Shown here piece after piece: positions 8,831 to 20,619 of a DNA stretch of 64,000 nt (positions within the stretch are counted from its first letter, which is position 1; each line of letters opens with the position of its first letter). The position numbers and the translations under genes are program-made. This DNA comes from Acheta domesticus (Eukaryota > Arthropoda > Insecta > Orthoptera > Gryllidae): contig JAHLJT010003656.1 of NCBI GenBank assembly GCA_031308135.1, positions 55,836,156 through 55,900,155 of the forward strand. Reading direction: 5' to 3'. The notes beneath the pieces are model-generated. The model searched no databases. It was not told where the DNA came from and saw nothing but the letters and a program-made list of their open reading frames with translations.

Positions 8831-11820
8831 GCGACATCAATGGCGCTGTTCGATGGTTGAATAAAACATCGATTTATTCAAGGTGATGTTTTGTATTATT
8901 TGTTGAAAGCGATGTTTTTTGGAACATAGGGGTATTTAACATCCATATATTGAAAGCGATGTTTTGTAATAAATCTTTACGATGTTTTAATTTTGGGAGT
9001 TGGTTTTCTTTAATTTCATAAGCTTAGATCACAATACATTGAATCACACGACACCGCCTAACGACATGCGATTAAACCCATTATGATTCAAATGTTTAAT
9101 TTTAAAAAAAATACACTTATGTATTTTTAACACATCGCACGTCGTTAATATTTACATATAAGATGTATTTCATCTTTAATGTTTTTTAGAGATAAAATTT
9201 CGATAAATGATCTCTCACAAAGATCCCGGCATCTCAAAGGTTTTTCAGTATAAATGACCTCAAACTGGTGCAAGTTGGGAAAAGATGGATTTTTTAAAAA
9301 ATAGGCTGCAAAACATTATAATATGGTATGGTTTTGAGGGAAGGTGCTCTTTGTAAAACTAATCACTGTTCTGAGAAATATTCTTTTCGCTGTACTTTAC
9401 GACTCTTAACATTTCCATCTTAGATATACTCATTTGCAGGGAGAGGATTTTTATGCCCTAAAAGAACTTGAAATATGTTTATAAAAATATACATTTATGA
9501 TCTAAAGATTTTTTAAAATGCATTTCAATATGCTATTAAAATTAACACTTTAAAATTAATATTTTTATTTCCTCTATATACCTTTCTTGATCAAATTCAG
9601 GAGAAGTATGCTTGGGATGAAACGATACACATTTGTGCAAATTTATCATCTTTCTTACTTCGCGGGAGAAATAATTGAAGTAAATATTCGCCTATAACAC
9701 GTTTTGTTACATATCTCCTGCCTGATTTAAAAACTATATCAAGAACTTACATATGCACAAGTATTTATCATCTACAAAAAAGAAGAAGAAAAAAGTACAA
9801 ACTGTGACTCTCTAATTAATGAACGCTCACAAATAAAAATATTCTATGAAAAGATTAAACGTTTTAGAGATGTCTTTGTATTCCACGAAATAAGCAAAAT
9901 ATGCGCTTATAATTACACGAATACGCAGGAACAGGAAAAATCGGCCAAATATGCACAAATATGTGCACTAACTTCTTTATCTACATAGCATCCAATTCTA
10001 ACCAATCTAAAGAAATTTCACTTCACTCCCCCAGAAGTAAAGGACAAAAATATGCAAAATCTTAGATATACTCTTCCTACTCATTTGAAGTTACAGTACT
10101 CAACGCGTTAGTTAGCAACAGGAGCGTTTTTTATTAACTTGATCTAAGCAGGAAAGAAATCTCACGTTTGAGTTTCTGACGCTTGTCACTTCCGGGATAA
10201 GGCAATCAACTTAGTTTAAGTCTCGTATGAGAATATGAATCAGCTCTCCGGAGATGATAGCATGAATCACTTCACAGCTGCACCCCTTGTTAGGTGAGCG
10301 TAGCTCTGAAGCAATGTAAGAGGAGAAGACAACGCTTCGGTCCTGTGTCACTGCGTCTCCCAAGGACCCTCATCGTGTTGCCAGACGAGCATCCACTCGG
10401 ACGGGCAGGGCAACCGGTGCGGTGCTGCTACGTCATCTCATGCCAAGCCCCGGGAACATCCACAAACCCTTTGAGAACGTCGAGGACCAGGCTGGCACAC
10501 CTTAACCTTCTTCCAATGTTTGTACAGTGGCCCTCGTCGGGGGCTGGTTATGCTAGCAGGAACCTCGCAGCAAACGGAATATTATTCTAGAAAATATGAA
10601 GCGGACAATTGCATTACGATGAGCTGGTGGCTTGTTGACTTATGGGGTGAGCTCCTCCGTTGATGTGTCAACGGTTGTCTTGAGTTCAGGAACGTGACCG
10701 ATAGGCAGGGCGCGTGCAGGAGATAGCTGAAGACGTGGAGAGCGCTATCGGACGTATGAAGTCATTAGCATATTACCGGCGCATTTCCTGGTGAATGACA
10801 CGATCCACGTTTAGAAAACAACCGGAGATGTCACGAAAGGGCTTCCTTTGCGTTCTTAATGGTATATCGCTGTTGATCATTTCCGTGAAAGGAATGAGAA
10901 ATCACTGTTTGAAGATCGTTCGCTATTCGAGTATGTAGTTTTGTTCTTTCAAGGAGTAATGGATGGAGCAGTGGAGCACATCCATTAGACTCTTTCAATT
11001 TTGTAAGAGTTTCAACAAATACGTCATTTAGGTTAAAGAACAAACATTTTTGTTACTTTAGGCAAAATTAACATTTCAAAATTTGTTCACCAAAAAACTA
11101 TAATCAGTAATAAAGTAAATGATCTTTAGGCAAGATAAGTCTTGTCAAGTACTCAACCCAGAACCATAAAAAAAACTATAACTATAAAATAGTTTCTTCA
11201 TTTAATAATTTTCATTGATTGTCATATTAGATAATTTAACATACGAAACTCCATGAATGTATTTCTATTTCACCCAAAAATCGTTACTGAAGTGGAATAA
11301 GAATCAATAGCACCCCACTTTCACGGGCTAATAGCTTTGCTGTGTGAAATCACTTGCAATGTCACTACTCTTCTACACTTTCCCAATGTCTTATTTCAGC
11401 TTAAATCGACGGTCGTGTATCATTTACCACGATCAAGATACGTCTATTAATTTTTTTATTGCCATTACATTCTTGCGGAGCATAAATCAAGAATATTATC
11501 TGAAAACTAAATTAAGTACTAGAAGCATCATGCTAATGAAAAAATAAATGTTAGTTCTCGCTTGTTAAAAAGTATTCCAAAAATCTTGTTTCGTAATTTT
11601 TAAATTATGGAAATCAGTACATTTAACGTATGTATTATGGTAGACGAAATGCATGAAGCGAGTCTTTCCACCTGAAACACAACTTTGCGTTTCATACAAA
11701 TGGTTCTGTTTTTTACGTTTCTGTCATAATAATGCTCTTCCAGCGTAATGGACTCGAAATGTCACATAATGGAGATAATGGTTTTAAAATTACTGTCATC
11801 TCACCCACGAATACCCCGGG
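8831..11820. other. Long AT-rich stretch, no gene recognised
   Basis: At 8,860-8,995 the motif 'gcgatgtttt' or 'gatgtttt' recurs four times at irregular spacing. The rest is AT-rich with stops in all frames. A moderately GC-rich patch at 10,260-10,560 has a 98-codon frame with no recognisable domain. I see no RNA gene. Confidence 0.5.
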
Positions 11821-11935
11821 CTGACTCGGCCGCGTTCCCCCTTTTGCAGCTCAGCCCGAGCGGCCGGCCGGCGCGGCGCTCTCTTCATTTTTTCGCGTCG
11901 CGATAATGAACCGACGGCGGCGACTGTGGGCGCCC

Positions 11936-12250
11936 ACGTCCCCGCCACGATTCTTCCCTCATCCTTCTCTCGTTCGCGTCCCCGTCACGATTCTTCCCTC
12001 ATTTTTCTCTCGTTCGCGTCCCCGCCATGATTCTTCCCTCATCCTTCTCCTCTGGTTCGTGTCCCCGCCACGATTCTCCCCTCATCTTTCTCTGTTTCAC
12101 GTCCTCGCCACGATTCTTCCCTCATCCTTCTCTAGTTCGCGTCCCCGCCACGATTCTCCCCTCATCTTTCTCTGGTTTACGTCCTCGCCACGATTCTTCC
12201 CTCATCCTTCTCTGGTTCGCGTCCTCGCCATGATTCTCCCCTCATCCTCG
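11936..12250. repeat. 40-bp minisatellite, about 8 units
   Basis: Units of about 40 bp follow the pattern cgtccccgccacgattctt-ccctcatccttctct-ggttcg. Odd and even units alternate between 'cccc' and 'cctc', and between 'cttccc' and 'ctcccc', which suggests an 80-bp higher-order unit. The third unit carries a 3-bp insertion. A 131-codon frame across it is rich in Arg/Ser/Pro/Leu and is a repeat artefact. A GC-rich lead-in lies at 11,820-11,935. Confidence 0.8.
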
Positions 12251-12457
12251 CCCATCATCCCGCTGTCGTCCGGTTCACGGCTGCGATTCGCACCTCACTG
12301 ACATTACTCCCACCGCTCCATGCCACCCACCCGTCCGCTCCAGTTCTTGCAATGCTGCTGCGTCCGCTTCGACTGTGCTTTCACATGCTCCCCACCCCGT
12401 TTCCTTCCCCCAACACTATTATGTATGAAAAGAAATTCTTTATTCGTTTCCAGATAT

Positions 12458-12460
<3 letters not shown>

Positions 12461-12531
<71 letters not shown>
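12461..12531. repeat. (TA)n microsatellite
   Basis: About 35 uninterrupted TA units. The tract can extrude a cruciform and is likely length-polymorphic. Confidence 0.97.
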
Positions 12532-13185
12532 CAAACACTTTCGAACACGAGGCTCTAAGGCAAAAATTAAAGTAAAAAGAAAACTAAGAAAAAGTTCAGT
12601 TTAAACGCGTCATTTTCCAATTTTGACAATTTTTGGAAGGAGGGAAGCTCAAAGCGCCATTCTGTACATAGTTTAGTTTAAGGCATGCTAGCTTTAAGAA
12701 GATAATTCTGACATTAACGTTAGATATTTAAATGAATAAATAAATAAATATATTTGGTCTGCTTCTCTGCCTGACCACTTTAAAAAATTTAATACAATAT
12801 TACATAATAAAAAGGAGGTCATGCAAAGTAAATAAGTACGCAATTAGGAGAAAGGGTTTCTCACATATGTAAGAGTGAAAACGAGGTGGTTAATTAAAAA
12901 AGGAATATTCTCACAGTATTTTGCGAGTATATTTATTAAACGATCAATTCATTAAAATTTATTAAATAAATTTAGTTGTTTAAATTTCTGTGATTATAAT
13001 TATTATTTCCCTCACAATTTCTGTCGTAAAAAGCTCAGTTAAACTGTGGCGGATATGTACTGCGTTAAAGCAACTAAATGCCTTGCCATGGATACCACCA
13101 GTAGGAGAAATTAGAAAAAAAAACTCTGTCTGCACTTATGTCCTGCCCTCTTCTTCTTTTCTTGTATCCGCACGCGTTGCTGCTT
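12532..13185. other. AT-rich stretch, nothing recognised
   Basis: Short frames only. A small 'aaataaataaata' tract lies near 12,733. No gene or mobile-element signature was found. Confidence 0.5.
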
Positions 13186-13920
13186 CTACTCTCTCTCTCT
13201 CGCTTTCTCTCTCCCTCACTTTCTCTCTCTCTCGCTTTCTCTCTCTCGTTCTTTCTCTTGAGCTAGCCCTTACCCCAAACAACTCCATTCACTCTCCATC
13301 CCCCGCACGCGCTTGCCACCACTTACCTTCCTTCCCTTACAAATCCCTATCATCACTCTCTTCCTAACCGTCGTTCTCATACCCATCCCTCACATCGAAG
13401 CCCCGGTTACTACCCCACCCGCTCCAGTCACTGTACCTCTTTCATTTACTCTTCTTCCCTCGCTCCTTCCTCCCCGGAAACCACACTATCCAGACCCCGT
13501 TCGTGTCATATTACGAACGCCCTCCCGCGTTTTTTTTCTTTCTTTTCCGCTTTGTACCCTTGCATCAGCCCCAACTTTCTTTTTCGACCCCGTTCTAGCT
13601 GCGACTCCCTTCCCCTCCACCTCACCGCCTTCTCGATCTTGCGTCGCCCTTGCCACCCCATACCCATGGACACCTTCCTCGTCCCTCTCCCTCAACCCCC
13701 TTTCGTCACCTCTTCACCACGGTCTCCATCATCCAAACTCCTTCCTGAGTACCTGCCTGACTGTTCTCCGCCACGCAAACGCCCCAGACATCGTCCCGTC
13801 CTCACCCACTCCGGTTGCATTTTCACTTCCTCTTCCTCCCTCCTTCCTTCTCTTCATCATTTTCTCCATCGCCCCAATCCCCGACTGCGTCCTCGTCAGC
13901 CCACTGCTCACCTGCAAATA
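13186..13920. repeat. Pyrimidine-rich tract with (CT)n core
   Basis: The tract opens with interrupted (CT)n and 'ctctctcgctttctctct' repeats (13,186-13,262). It continues as C/T-rich sequence to the start of the AAT microsatellite. Frames of 202 and 190 codons on the plus strand are Pro/Ser/Leu-rich, have no domains and are explained by the low purine content. Confidence 0.6.
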
Positions 13921-13923
13921 GAA

Positions 13924-13924
<1 letters not shown>

Positions 13925-13964
<40 letters not shown>

Positions 13965-14073
13965 TAATAATAACAATAATAATAACAATAATAATAACAA
14001 TAATAATAACAATAATAATAACAATAATAATAACAATAATAATAACAATAATAATAATAATAATAATAATAAT
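13925..14073. repeat. (AAT)n microsatellite with 12-bp higher-order unit
   Basis: (AAT)n is interrupted by regularly spaced AAC triplets, giving a 12-bp period (aacaataataat) over much of its length. It abuts the 5' side of the truncated R4/Dong-like element. The same triplet repeat resumes on the element's 3' side, so it is read here as the insertion target. Confidence 0.95.
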
Positions 14074-14074
14074 A

Positions 14075-14985
14075 TCTGCATCTATCAGAGGCTACCACAT
14101 TCACTCCAAAGAGTACATCAATAGAGGATCAGAAAAAGAACTGGAAGCAAAAAGAATTGCATGGTACATTTCCGAATCAATTAGACAAAGATAATATAGA
14201 TAAGGATGCAACAAGCCTCTGGCTCAAAAATGGAAACCTCTTTGGCGAAACAACTGGATTCATGATGGCGATCCAAGATAGAGTAATAGCCACTAGAAAT
14301 TACCGGAAATACATAATCAAGGAAGCAATCTCAGATGATGAATGCCGAAATGTCATGAAACAGCAGACACAATAGAACACATCACAGGATCCTGCCGTAC
14401 ACTTGCAAACACAGAATATACCAAAAGACACAATAATGTAGCAAAAATCATCCATCAAAATTTAGCAGGAGGCACAGCTTCAGCATCACCCTATTATAAA
14501 TATGAACCGTCGCCAGTAGTTGATAACAGCGATTTCAAACTCTATTGGGATGACCTCACCATACCAGCCAATAGACCCGACATCACCTTGCTAGATAAAA
14601 TGAAACAAGAAGTCCATCTGATTGAAATTACCATTCCACTCTCCCACAATATCGACAATAGCTATAGCAACAAGATCAGCAAATACAAGGATCTAGCAGA
14701 TGAAGTAAAGAAAATGTGGAAAGTCAAGGAAGTCTATATTAGACCCATTATCATTTCGGCCACAGGACTAATTCCTATAAGCACAAAGAAACACTTGAAA
14801 ATCCTTCAATTAGAAAGCTATCTATCAAAAATTCAGAAATCTGTGATACAGGACACTTGCCATATTGTGAGGAAGTTCTTAGGAGACGTGATTGACTGAT
14901 ATCAACTCAACTGTTATACAATACGTCTTGAATCTCAATTCCGACGAATTGTCTCATGTCCAACAGTGTTGAGATTTTGTATCTT
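14075..14985 (+). mobile_element. 5'-truncated R4/Dong-like non-LTR retrotransposon in (TAA)n
   Basis: A retrotransposon 3' end lies directly between two (AAT/TAA)n tracts. It holds the C-terminal part of the pol ORF (pseudogene, next entry) and about 85 bp of 3' UTR after the stop at about 14,899. No poly(A) tail is present; the 3' end merges into TAA repeats. Elements of the R4/Dong clade carry a restriction-like endonuclease, and Dong is known to insert into TAA repeats. Both features fit here. Most of the element, including the catalytic reverse transcriptase, is missing, as expected from incomplete target-primed reverse transcription. The clade call is from motif layout and target site. 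A related R2-type clade is the main alternative. Confidence 0.75.
14079..14899 (+). pseudogene. R4/Dong-type pol, C-terminal endonuclease region, frameshifted
   Basis: The reading frame begins at the truncation point ('gcatctatcagaggc' frame) and shifts near 14,180-14,200. It continues as a block with Thr-Ser-Leu-Trp-Leu-Lys and Ala-Ile-Gln-Asp motifs (14,205-14,345). It shifts again by one base near 14,345-14,350, then stays open to the stop at 14,899. The last frame starts in a CCHC-type knuckle (Cys codons at 14,350 and 14,386 frame, with Thr-Ile-Glu-His-Ile between). It is followed by Arg-Pro-Asp-Ile-Thr (about residues 79-83 of the last frame) and Val-His-Leu-Ile-Glu-Ile. This is the R-P-D plus acidic-residue arrangement of the restriction-like endonuclease that nicks the target site in R2/R4-type elements. 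The two frameshifts and the truncation show it is non-functional. Confidence 0.75.
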
Positions 14986-14997
14986 ATAATAATAATA

Positions 14998-15071
<74 letters not shown>

Positions 15072-15079
15072 AGGAAGAA
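14986..15079. repeat. (TAA)n followed by (GAA)n microsatellite
   Basis: (TAA)n runs from 14,986 to about 15,043 and passes directly into (GAA)n to about 15,079. The TAA part is the 3' flank of the retrotransposon. The compound repeat may reflect expansion after insertion. Confidence 0.95.
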
Positions 15080-15580
15080 ATTGCTTTATTTGGAACAGCC
15101 CACATTTTGCGCAAAGTATTGTAGAGGCACTGACAGTCACCGGATCTGCTCTTAGGTAGCTGATGGCAACCTGGAGTAGATTTCATGAAAATAAAATTAC
15201 TATGAATTACAAGAATCACTCATCTTAGACGGCCGTCATGTTGTTATGAAGTCTCTAAATTCAAAATACATTTCCAAGTAATTGTAAAGTAGTGTTGAAC
15301 TGAAATTTCTGGTTTTGTGTATTTATTCGAATAGATTTTGTAACGCAGTTAAATTTAAACATTTTCTTGGGTTAAGCTAATCCCGAATTTGTTCATTAAG
15401 AGAATATCAAAAGTTGAGAAAAATAAAATATACAATCGTTATTTTAATTTTATACTTTATTGTTATTATTATTATTTTATACTTTATGTTATAAAATTGA
15501 ATGCCGAGGCTCAAGGCATCACTCTATCCCCGACATGCCAATCTGCCTCATCTCGCATCCCAGTCCCTCCCCGATCTTTC
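15080..15580. other. AT-rich stretch, nothing recognised
   Basis: No coding or mobile-element signal. A short ATT-rich tract lies near 15,460-15,480. Confidence 0.5.
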
Positions 15581-16420
15581 CCCGGCCGGATCTCTTCACT
15601 GCCACCTCCTCTTCCCCCGCCGCAACTCCGCCTGCGCGCTCCCCGCAACTGCCAGCGCGCGCGGCCGCGTCCTCTCCCCTCGTGCGCGACGCGGAAAGCG
15701 CCCGCTCGCCGGCTCACTCGGCGCTGCGTGGCGCGGCGCGGCGGCGGCCGCAGCCAAGTGTGAGCGAGTGACTGAGGGAGTGCGCGAGCGAGCGGGGGCG
15801 CTTGCGCGCGTTATTTTAACGACGCGCCTCGCCTCGCCTCGCGGGAGGGTGGTCGGAGGGATTTTCCGCGCGGTGGCTGCGGTTACCCGCGAGGGCGACG
15901 CGCAGTGACGGGGCGTGGGGGTGGAGCGCGGGGGTGGGGCGCGGGGCCAGGCGCGGGTGCGGATGCGGGGCGCGGTGGCGTGGCGCGCGGGCGGGACGCG
16001 GGGTGGGCGCGTTGGCGAGGGACGGGGCGAGGGGGCGGGGCGCGGAGGCGGGGCGAGGGGGCGGCGCGGGGGCCGGGGTAACGCGGGGGCGGGGGCGGCG
16101 TGGAGCGGGGTGGGGCGGGGCGTGGGGGCGGCGCGGGGGCGGCGCGGGGGCGGCGCGGGGGCGGCGCGGAGGCGGCGCGGGGGCGGCGCGGGGGCGGCGC
16201 GGGGGCGGCGCGGGGGCGGCGCGGGGGCGGCGCGGGGGCGGCGCGGGGGCGGCGCGGGGGGCGGCGCGGGGGCGGCGCGGAGTCTTTCTACTGACAAAGC
16301 GCACTGGTTCTCCACTCGCGGGACGCTGATTGCACTTGCCTCCGAGTTGTATCGGCGCGCGGGGGCTTTCAGTCGCGTCGTGAAACCCTCTGAATGCTCC
16401 CCCTCCGCTCTGGAGTTGCT
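15580..16420. promoter_or_regulatory. Large CpG island
   Basis: The sequence is very GC- and CpG-rich, with the densest part at 15,640-15,910 outside tandem repeats. The frames of 239, 177 and 162 codons are Pro/Ala/Arg or Gly/Ala/Arg low complexity and are rejected as proteins. It could act as a CpG-island promoter. No TATA box, initiator or coding start can be chosen with confidence. Confidence 0.3.
16121..16282. repeat. 12-bp G-rich minisatellite (gcgggggcggcg)
   Basis: About 13 nearly perfect 12-bp units lie inside the CpG island. Four or more runs of three to five G recur every 12 bases, so the plus strand is a strong candidate for G-quadruplex formation. Confidence 0.9.
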
Positions 16421-16439
16421 GAACTTGGTAGCACTGTTA

Positions 16440-17740
16440 AAGGACTAATTCTATAAAAAATACTCCATGTGTAATAAAGTTACTGTGTTACATGTGCATT
16501 AGTTCCTCGTTTCAGTTCACATGACAGTTCACTGATTTGATAGCTTTCCTGAGCTTTTCTTAAGTTTCTTTACAGAGCAAAAAACGGCAAATAAGTGGTT
16601 AAAAAGAAATAAAATGTACGTATGCATCAGTTTGAAATATAACAAAACAACTTGACGGTCGCAATACCATAATCCATACATTAGGTTCCAGGACAATTAA
16701 AATATGGATTTGGTGACATTTAATTTTGGCAATAATATTTTTAAATGAATGTTTATTTTCGGGAAGTTTTTTATGCGTCACTTGAATGTCTTATGAAATA
16801 AATTGTTCTTTTGCTCTGAATAATAGTATAATCTAGGAATGAAAGTTATTAAACCATTAGCGACAAATAACACGTGGAAAAGCAGAAGGAAAGTTAATTT
16901 AGAAGTTTGAAAGTCAATTAGAATCTTGTTTGCCTCGACGATCTTCATCGTTAATAAAGGGGGAACTAATTATACTGGGAGTAATCAAGCGTAAATTATG
17001 ATAGGAATGGAACTCTGATTTTGGTATTACTAGGATTGAGAATATCTGAACATGATAAATGACGAGATAACACACATATTACATTTATTTATCAGGATTT
17101 TCTGTCTCATCTGGAATACCTAAAAACATTCTTCGTGAATGGGTTCAACCATCTCGATCTGCAATCGAAATACGTCGAAGGAGCACAGAGAGATGCAAAA
17201 AATGAAGGAGATTATTTTAGATAATTAGATTTTAGATTATTAAATTATATTGTAGAGATTATTATGTAGACTATTTAATTTAAAAAAAAATACATTTTAC
17301 GAATCTCAATTAGGTATAAGATATAATACAACTATTTGAGAAGTAATTTTATAGTAAAGAACCTCGCAAATGTAAAATAGGCACACGTTGGTAAGTCCCT
17401 CATACACAGTAATACACATTGCATTACCCACTTGTGGTCAGAGACCATACAGCACAAAACAACGACCAAGATAGGACAGAAACCCAGAAGTGAAAGTCCT
17501 TGTGATGAAATGTTTCGGAACTCTTATTAAAAGGATTAGACGCGACTGGCTAGACACTATAGACTGCTAGCGAGTGACCGCTAGAGGTAGAAATTCATTG
17601 TTTTCGATTCTTCTTTTAGAGTTTCATATGCCAAATTCATTCGTGAAAATTCATCCAGCGCCGAGTCTTGTTTTGTAGAGGACCAAAATTCAGGGAAACA
17701 TTCTGACAACTCAGCCAACTTATGGGCTGATAATTGAAGA
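16440..17740. other. AT-rich stretch, nothing recognised
   Basis: Stops occur in all frames and no domain is recognisable. No RNA gene or repeat structure was found. Confidence 0.5.
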
Positions 17741-17744
17741 AGAT

Positions 17745-18170
17745 GCATAAGGACGAAAATAAGAAGGGAAAAAGTATAAAAGTAAAGTAAGATGAGGAGA
17801 AGAAGAATAGAAAAAAAGGAAGAAGGGAAGGGGAAGAAGACAAGTTCAGAAGAAAACTAGGAAAGGGAAAGAAAAGAAGAGTAAACGAAAAAGAAGAGAT
17901 GAGAAGAGGAGGAAAGGACAAGAAAAGAAGAAAACAAGGAAGAGAGAAGAAAAGAAAAGAAGATGAATAAGGATACGAATGAGGGAGAAGATGAAGAAGG
18001 AGACGAAAAGAAGTAGAACAAGGAGGTGGGGGTGCTGGAGTAGGAGGAGAAGAAAATAAAAGAAGCTGAAGACGAAGAAGGAGAAAAGAGGCGAGGTGAA
18101 GAAGAAGAACCGAAGATGGAGACCGTTTTTGAAGTCCATAAACATTCTAGGAGAGAAAGAAGAAGGAGAG
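17745..18170. repeat. Long polypurine (GA-rich) tract
   Basis: About 400 bases of the plus strand are almost only A and G, in irregular GAA/GGA/GAAA mixtures with few pyrimidines. It sits directly upstream of the CpG island at 18,200-18,740. Such tracts can form triplex (H-DNA) structures and exclude nucleosomes. The Ser/Phe/Leu-rich frames on the other strand are by-products. Confidence 0.8.
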
Positions 18171-18199
18171 GGGTAGACAAACAAGCTGACGGATCAGAG

Positions 18200-18760
18200 A
18201 GCGAGCCGCGGGCGTTTGGTGGCGTAGCGGAGAGTTCGTCGCCAGCGGGTGGGTGGGGCCCGGAGCGGCGCCAGCAGCGCCTCGCTGAGCTGGGAATCCC
18301 TGCGCCAAATCGATGCGAACGCCGCCGCCGCCGCCGTCGACGCGCTGCGGGCGGGCGGGCCGAGAGGGCCGACCACGGTCGCCTCCTGTTTGCTCCAACA
18401 ACAACGCCGCACCCGCTCCGCCTCCACCGCCGCCACCACCACCACCGCCAACATCGCCGCCTCCGACCGCCGCCCCCGCAGGGCTGTCCAAACACGTCTG
18501 CCGCTCCCGCCGTCGACCACTGGAGCAGGGGCGGAAAGGAGCCGGGAGCGCGGCCGCGGCGTGGACCGGTTTCACGCCTAGAGCGTGGGCGCGCGGCGGG
18601 GGGCGGGACGGGGGCGGGGCCGGGCGCGGAGCGAGGTCGTGCGGCGGAGAGGAGATGGCGGAGCAGGAGGGAGAGGGGAGGGACCCGCACGGACGCCGCG
18701 GGTCCTTCCTCCGAAACGTCTTTTTGTGTTGTCGAGCGCGGCTGTTAGTGGTGTAATGTA
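18200..18760 (+). promoter_or_regulatory. CpG island, possible promoter and first exon
   Basis: This dense CpG island contains (gcc)n and (cac/cgc)n stretches, then GC boxes ('gggcgggacgggggcggggcc', about 18,600-18,620). The GC content drops sharply at 18,720-18,760. It is one of the least repetitive GC islands here and is preceded by a nucleosome-disfavouring purine tract, as some insect promoters are. No TATA box was found. Confidence 0.4.
18655..18756 (+). CDS. Possible short first coding exon (speculative)
   Basis: The ATG at 18,655 (context gaggagATGg) opens a 33-codon frame to a stop at 18,754-18,756. The encoded start is acidic and polar, then basic, and ends in a Ser-Phe-Leu-Arg-Asn-Val-Phe-Leu-Cys-Cys-Arg block. 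A Phe/Leu-rich Cys-Cys-Arg patch after a basic stretch occurs near the N-terminus of small CTD-phosphatase (CTDSP-like) proteins. That likeness is too short to call a gene. A first exon would need a splice donor near 18,720-18,745, and none is convincing. It could equally be chance in a GC island. Confidence 0.12.
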   Translation: MAEQEGEGRDPHGRRGSFLRNVFLCCRARLLVV

Positions 18761-18769
18761 TTCAAACTA

Positions 18770-20600
18770 GTCAGTGTTCTAAGAAGCGCAAAAGGGAAGA
18801 GGAAACCAGCGTTTAACGTTTTACGTAAATGATGATGACTCGCGTGCTGTTGTGATCACCAGGTGCTATTTAATAATCGGGACATGTTATCTCTCCCGTT
18901 GCATGTCCTTTTATTAGCTATTTTCCCCACTTTAACAGGTTGTGTTTTTTACTTCTGTATTAAATAATTAGCTTGTATATAATTATGAGTGATACATGGG
19001 AGTAAAATGTCAGCCCATATCTCTTCAGGAAGGACTGGCACGAAGAATATTTGTGCTCCAGGGATCCGAGGTTGAAGCGCCGTTAAAGTACTTGCATTCT
19101 TTAAAAAAAAACCAAAAAAAAAAAAAAAAAAAAAAACCTGATTCATTCAGTATCGCATTTTTAAAAAAAATTCTCTGTAATTTTATATTCACAAACAAAA
19201 GAGTTTTCCATTCAAAACATATACTACCTGAGTCTTTTAAAAATAACACACACAACAGAATATGTTTAATTAATAGAAAATAAAGATATGAATAAGTAAT
19301 CATTTGCAGAATGTCTTCATGTTGTATAGAACATCCAAAAATACTTGTATTAATGGGATTTAATTATCCAAGCGTTTATTGAACTATTTTAATCGAAACA
19401 TTTAAAGTCTGATAATGATTGTCTTTCATTCTTGAATGTAATTGATTCCAATTTTAGAAAATCCACTTAATAAACACAAAGTTTCAAAAAAGGTCTGTTT
19501 TGGACAATCAAATTGATTGAGGGGGTACTTGGGCAAAGCTTGTTTATTATTCAAGCTACTTTACAGGACTTAAAAAACAATGATTAAAATGAAATAATCA
19601 ACAATAATAAACATTCTTCTTCACATATAAAATACAAATCGCAAATTTTGCCAGAATATTCTGCCTATTATACGAAGTTGAAAAGAAAAAAAATAAGTTA
19701 ATAAATAAATAAAATACGAACATTAGCGAAAAAATGAGAGATTTTGAGATAAAAATATCGATATTATCAGGCGATGCCCTAGTATTTATTTATTACAATT
19801 GTGTATTAAATTGTTCTACCTACCTCACATTTCCGCACGCCCTGCCCGACTCACAGATATGTCCTCCCCGTCTGCCTGTTCCGCCCGTTTCCACTTTTCC
19901 ACCAGCCCCCGCCCCACCATGACCGTCAACACCCAACAAATTCCGTTTAGATTCATTGGAAGTTGCATCATTTCTAGAAACATTCCGTGGTGCAGCAAAA
20001 TTTGGGGAAAATTGTTCGAACCGCAAACCCCCGGTGTGTTTTTTCCCACTACCTCAAAGTGTTCGTCTAAATTTTTCGAGAGTAATCGCTGTAGCGGTTC
20101 AAACGTTTTTCTGGAACACACATTCTGTAGATACAATTTTGTATAAATAAGATATTTTATTAAGATAATTTTTTTGGTAATGATGATGATGACGACGGAA
20201 TACCATCTATTTCCATATCCGTTTCTTTGTTAAATCGGGTCTCAGTAAAATTAATTCCTTGGAGTTGTCAGCTCTGTACATTTGAAAAATCGTAGTCAAC
20301 CCCGTGATAGTATTGGGAGAGAAATAATGTGCTCGTCAGTGCGATATTCTATCGCAGCTGAACTCCTCCGTATACTTGAAATTTTAGTCACACGCACAAT
20401 TTTAACAAGATAACTGGGTGTTATTTTGCAAAAGACATTTCGATGAGAGTGACATTTGTACCATAACTGGAATAAGTTTATTCTCTCTTTCGATTCTTAT
20501 TGAGAGTGCGTTGTCAATTGCAAAATTTTTGGAACGTAACGGACAATTTTAAATCAAAATGAGTAAAAATACAGAAATGTAAACCCCTCCCGTACTTTGA
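18770..20600. other. AT-rich stretch with poly(A) run
   Basis: An A-rich run at 19,105-19,137 (A9, CC, then about 23 A) might be the tail of a retroposed sequence lying at about 18,980-19,105. I could not identify a source or a target-site duplication. The rest (19,140-20,600) is AT-rich with no recognised feature. Confidence 0.45.
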
Positions 20601-20619
20601 GGGTGTGTTGAGCAGCTGT

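Noticed and set aside
13552..14124. 190-codon frame with a long Asn run
   Set aside because: The Asn run is the (AAT)n microsatellite and the rest is pyrimidine-rich low complexity.
15596..16448. Frames of 239, 177, 162 and 131 codons (Pro/Ala/Arg or Gly/Ala/Arg)
   Set aside because: They are produced by a 12-bp GC repeat and by CpG composition. No domain and no consistent register.
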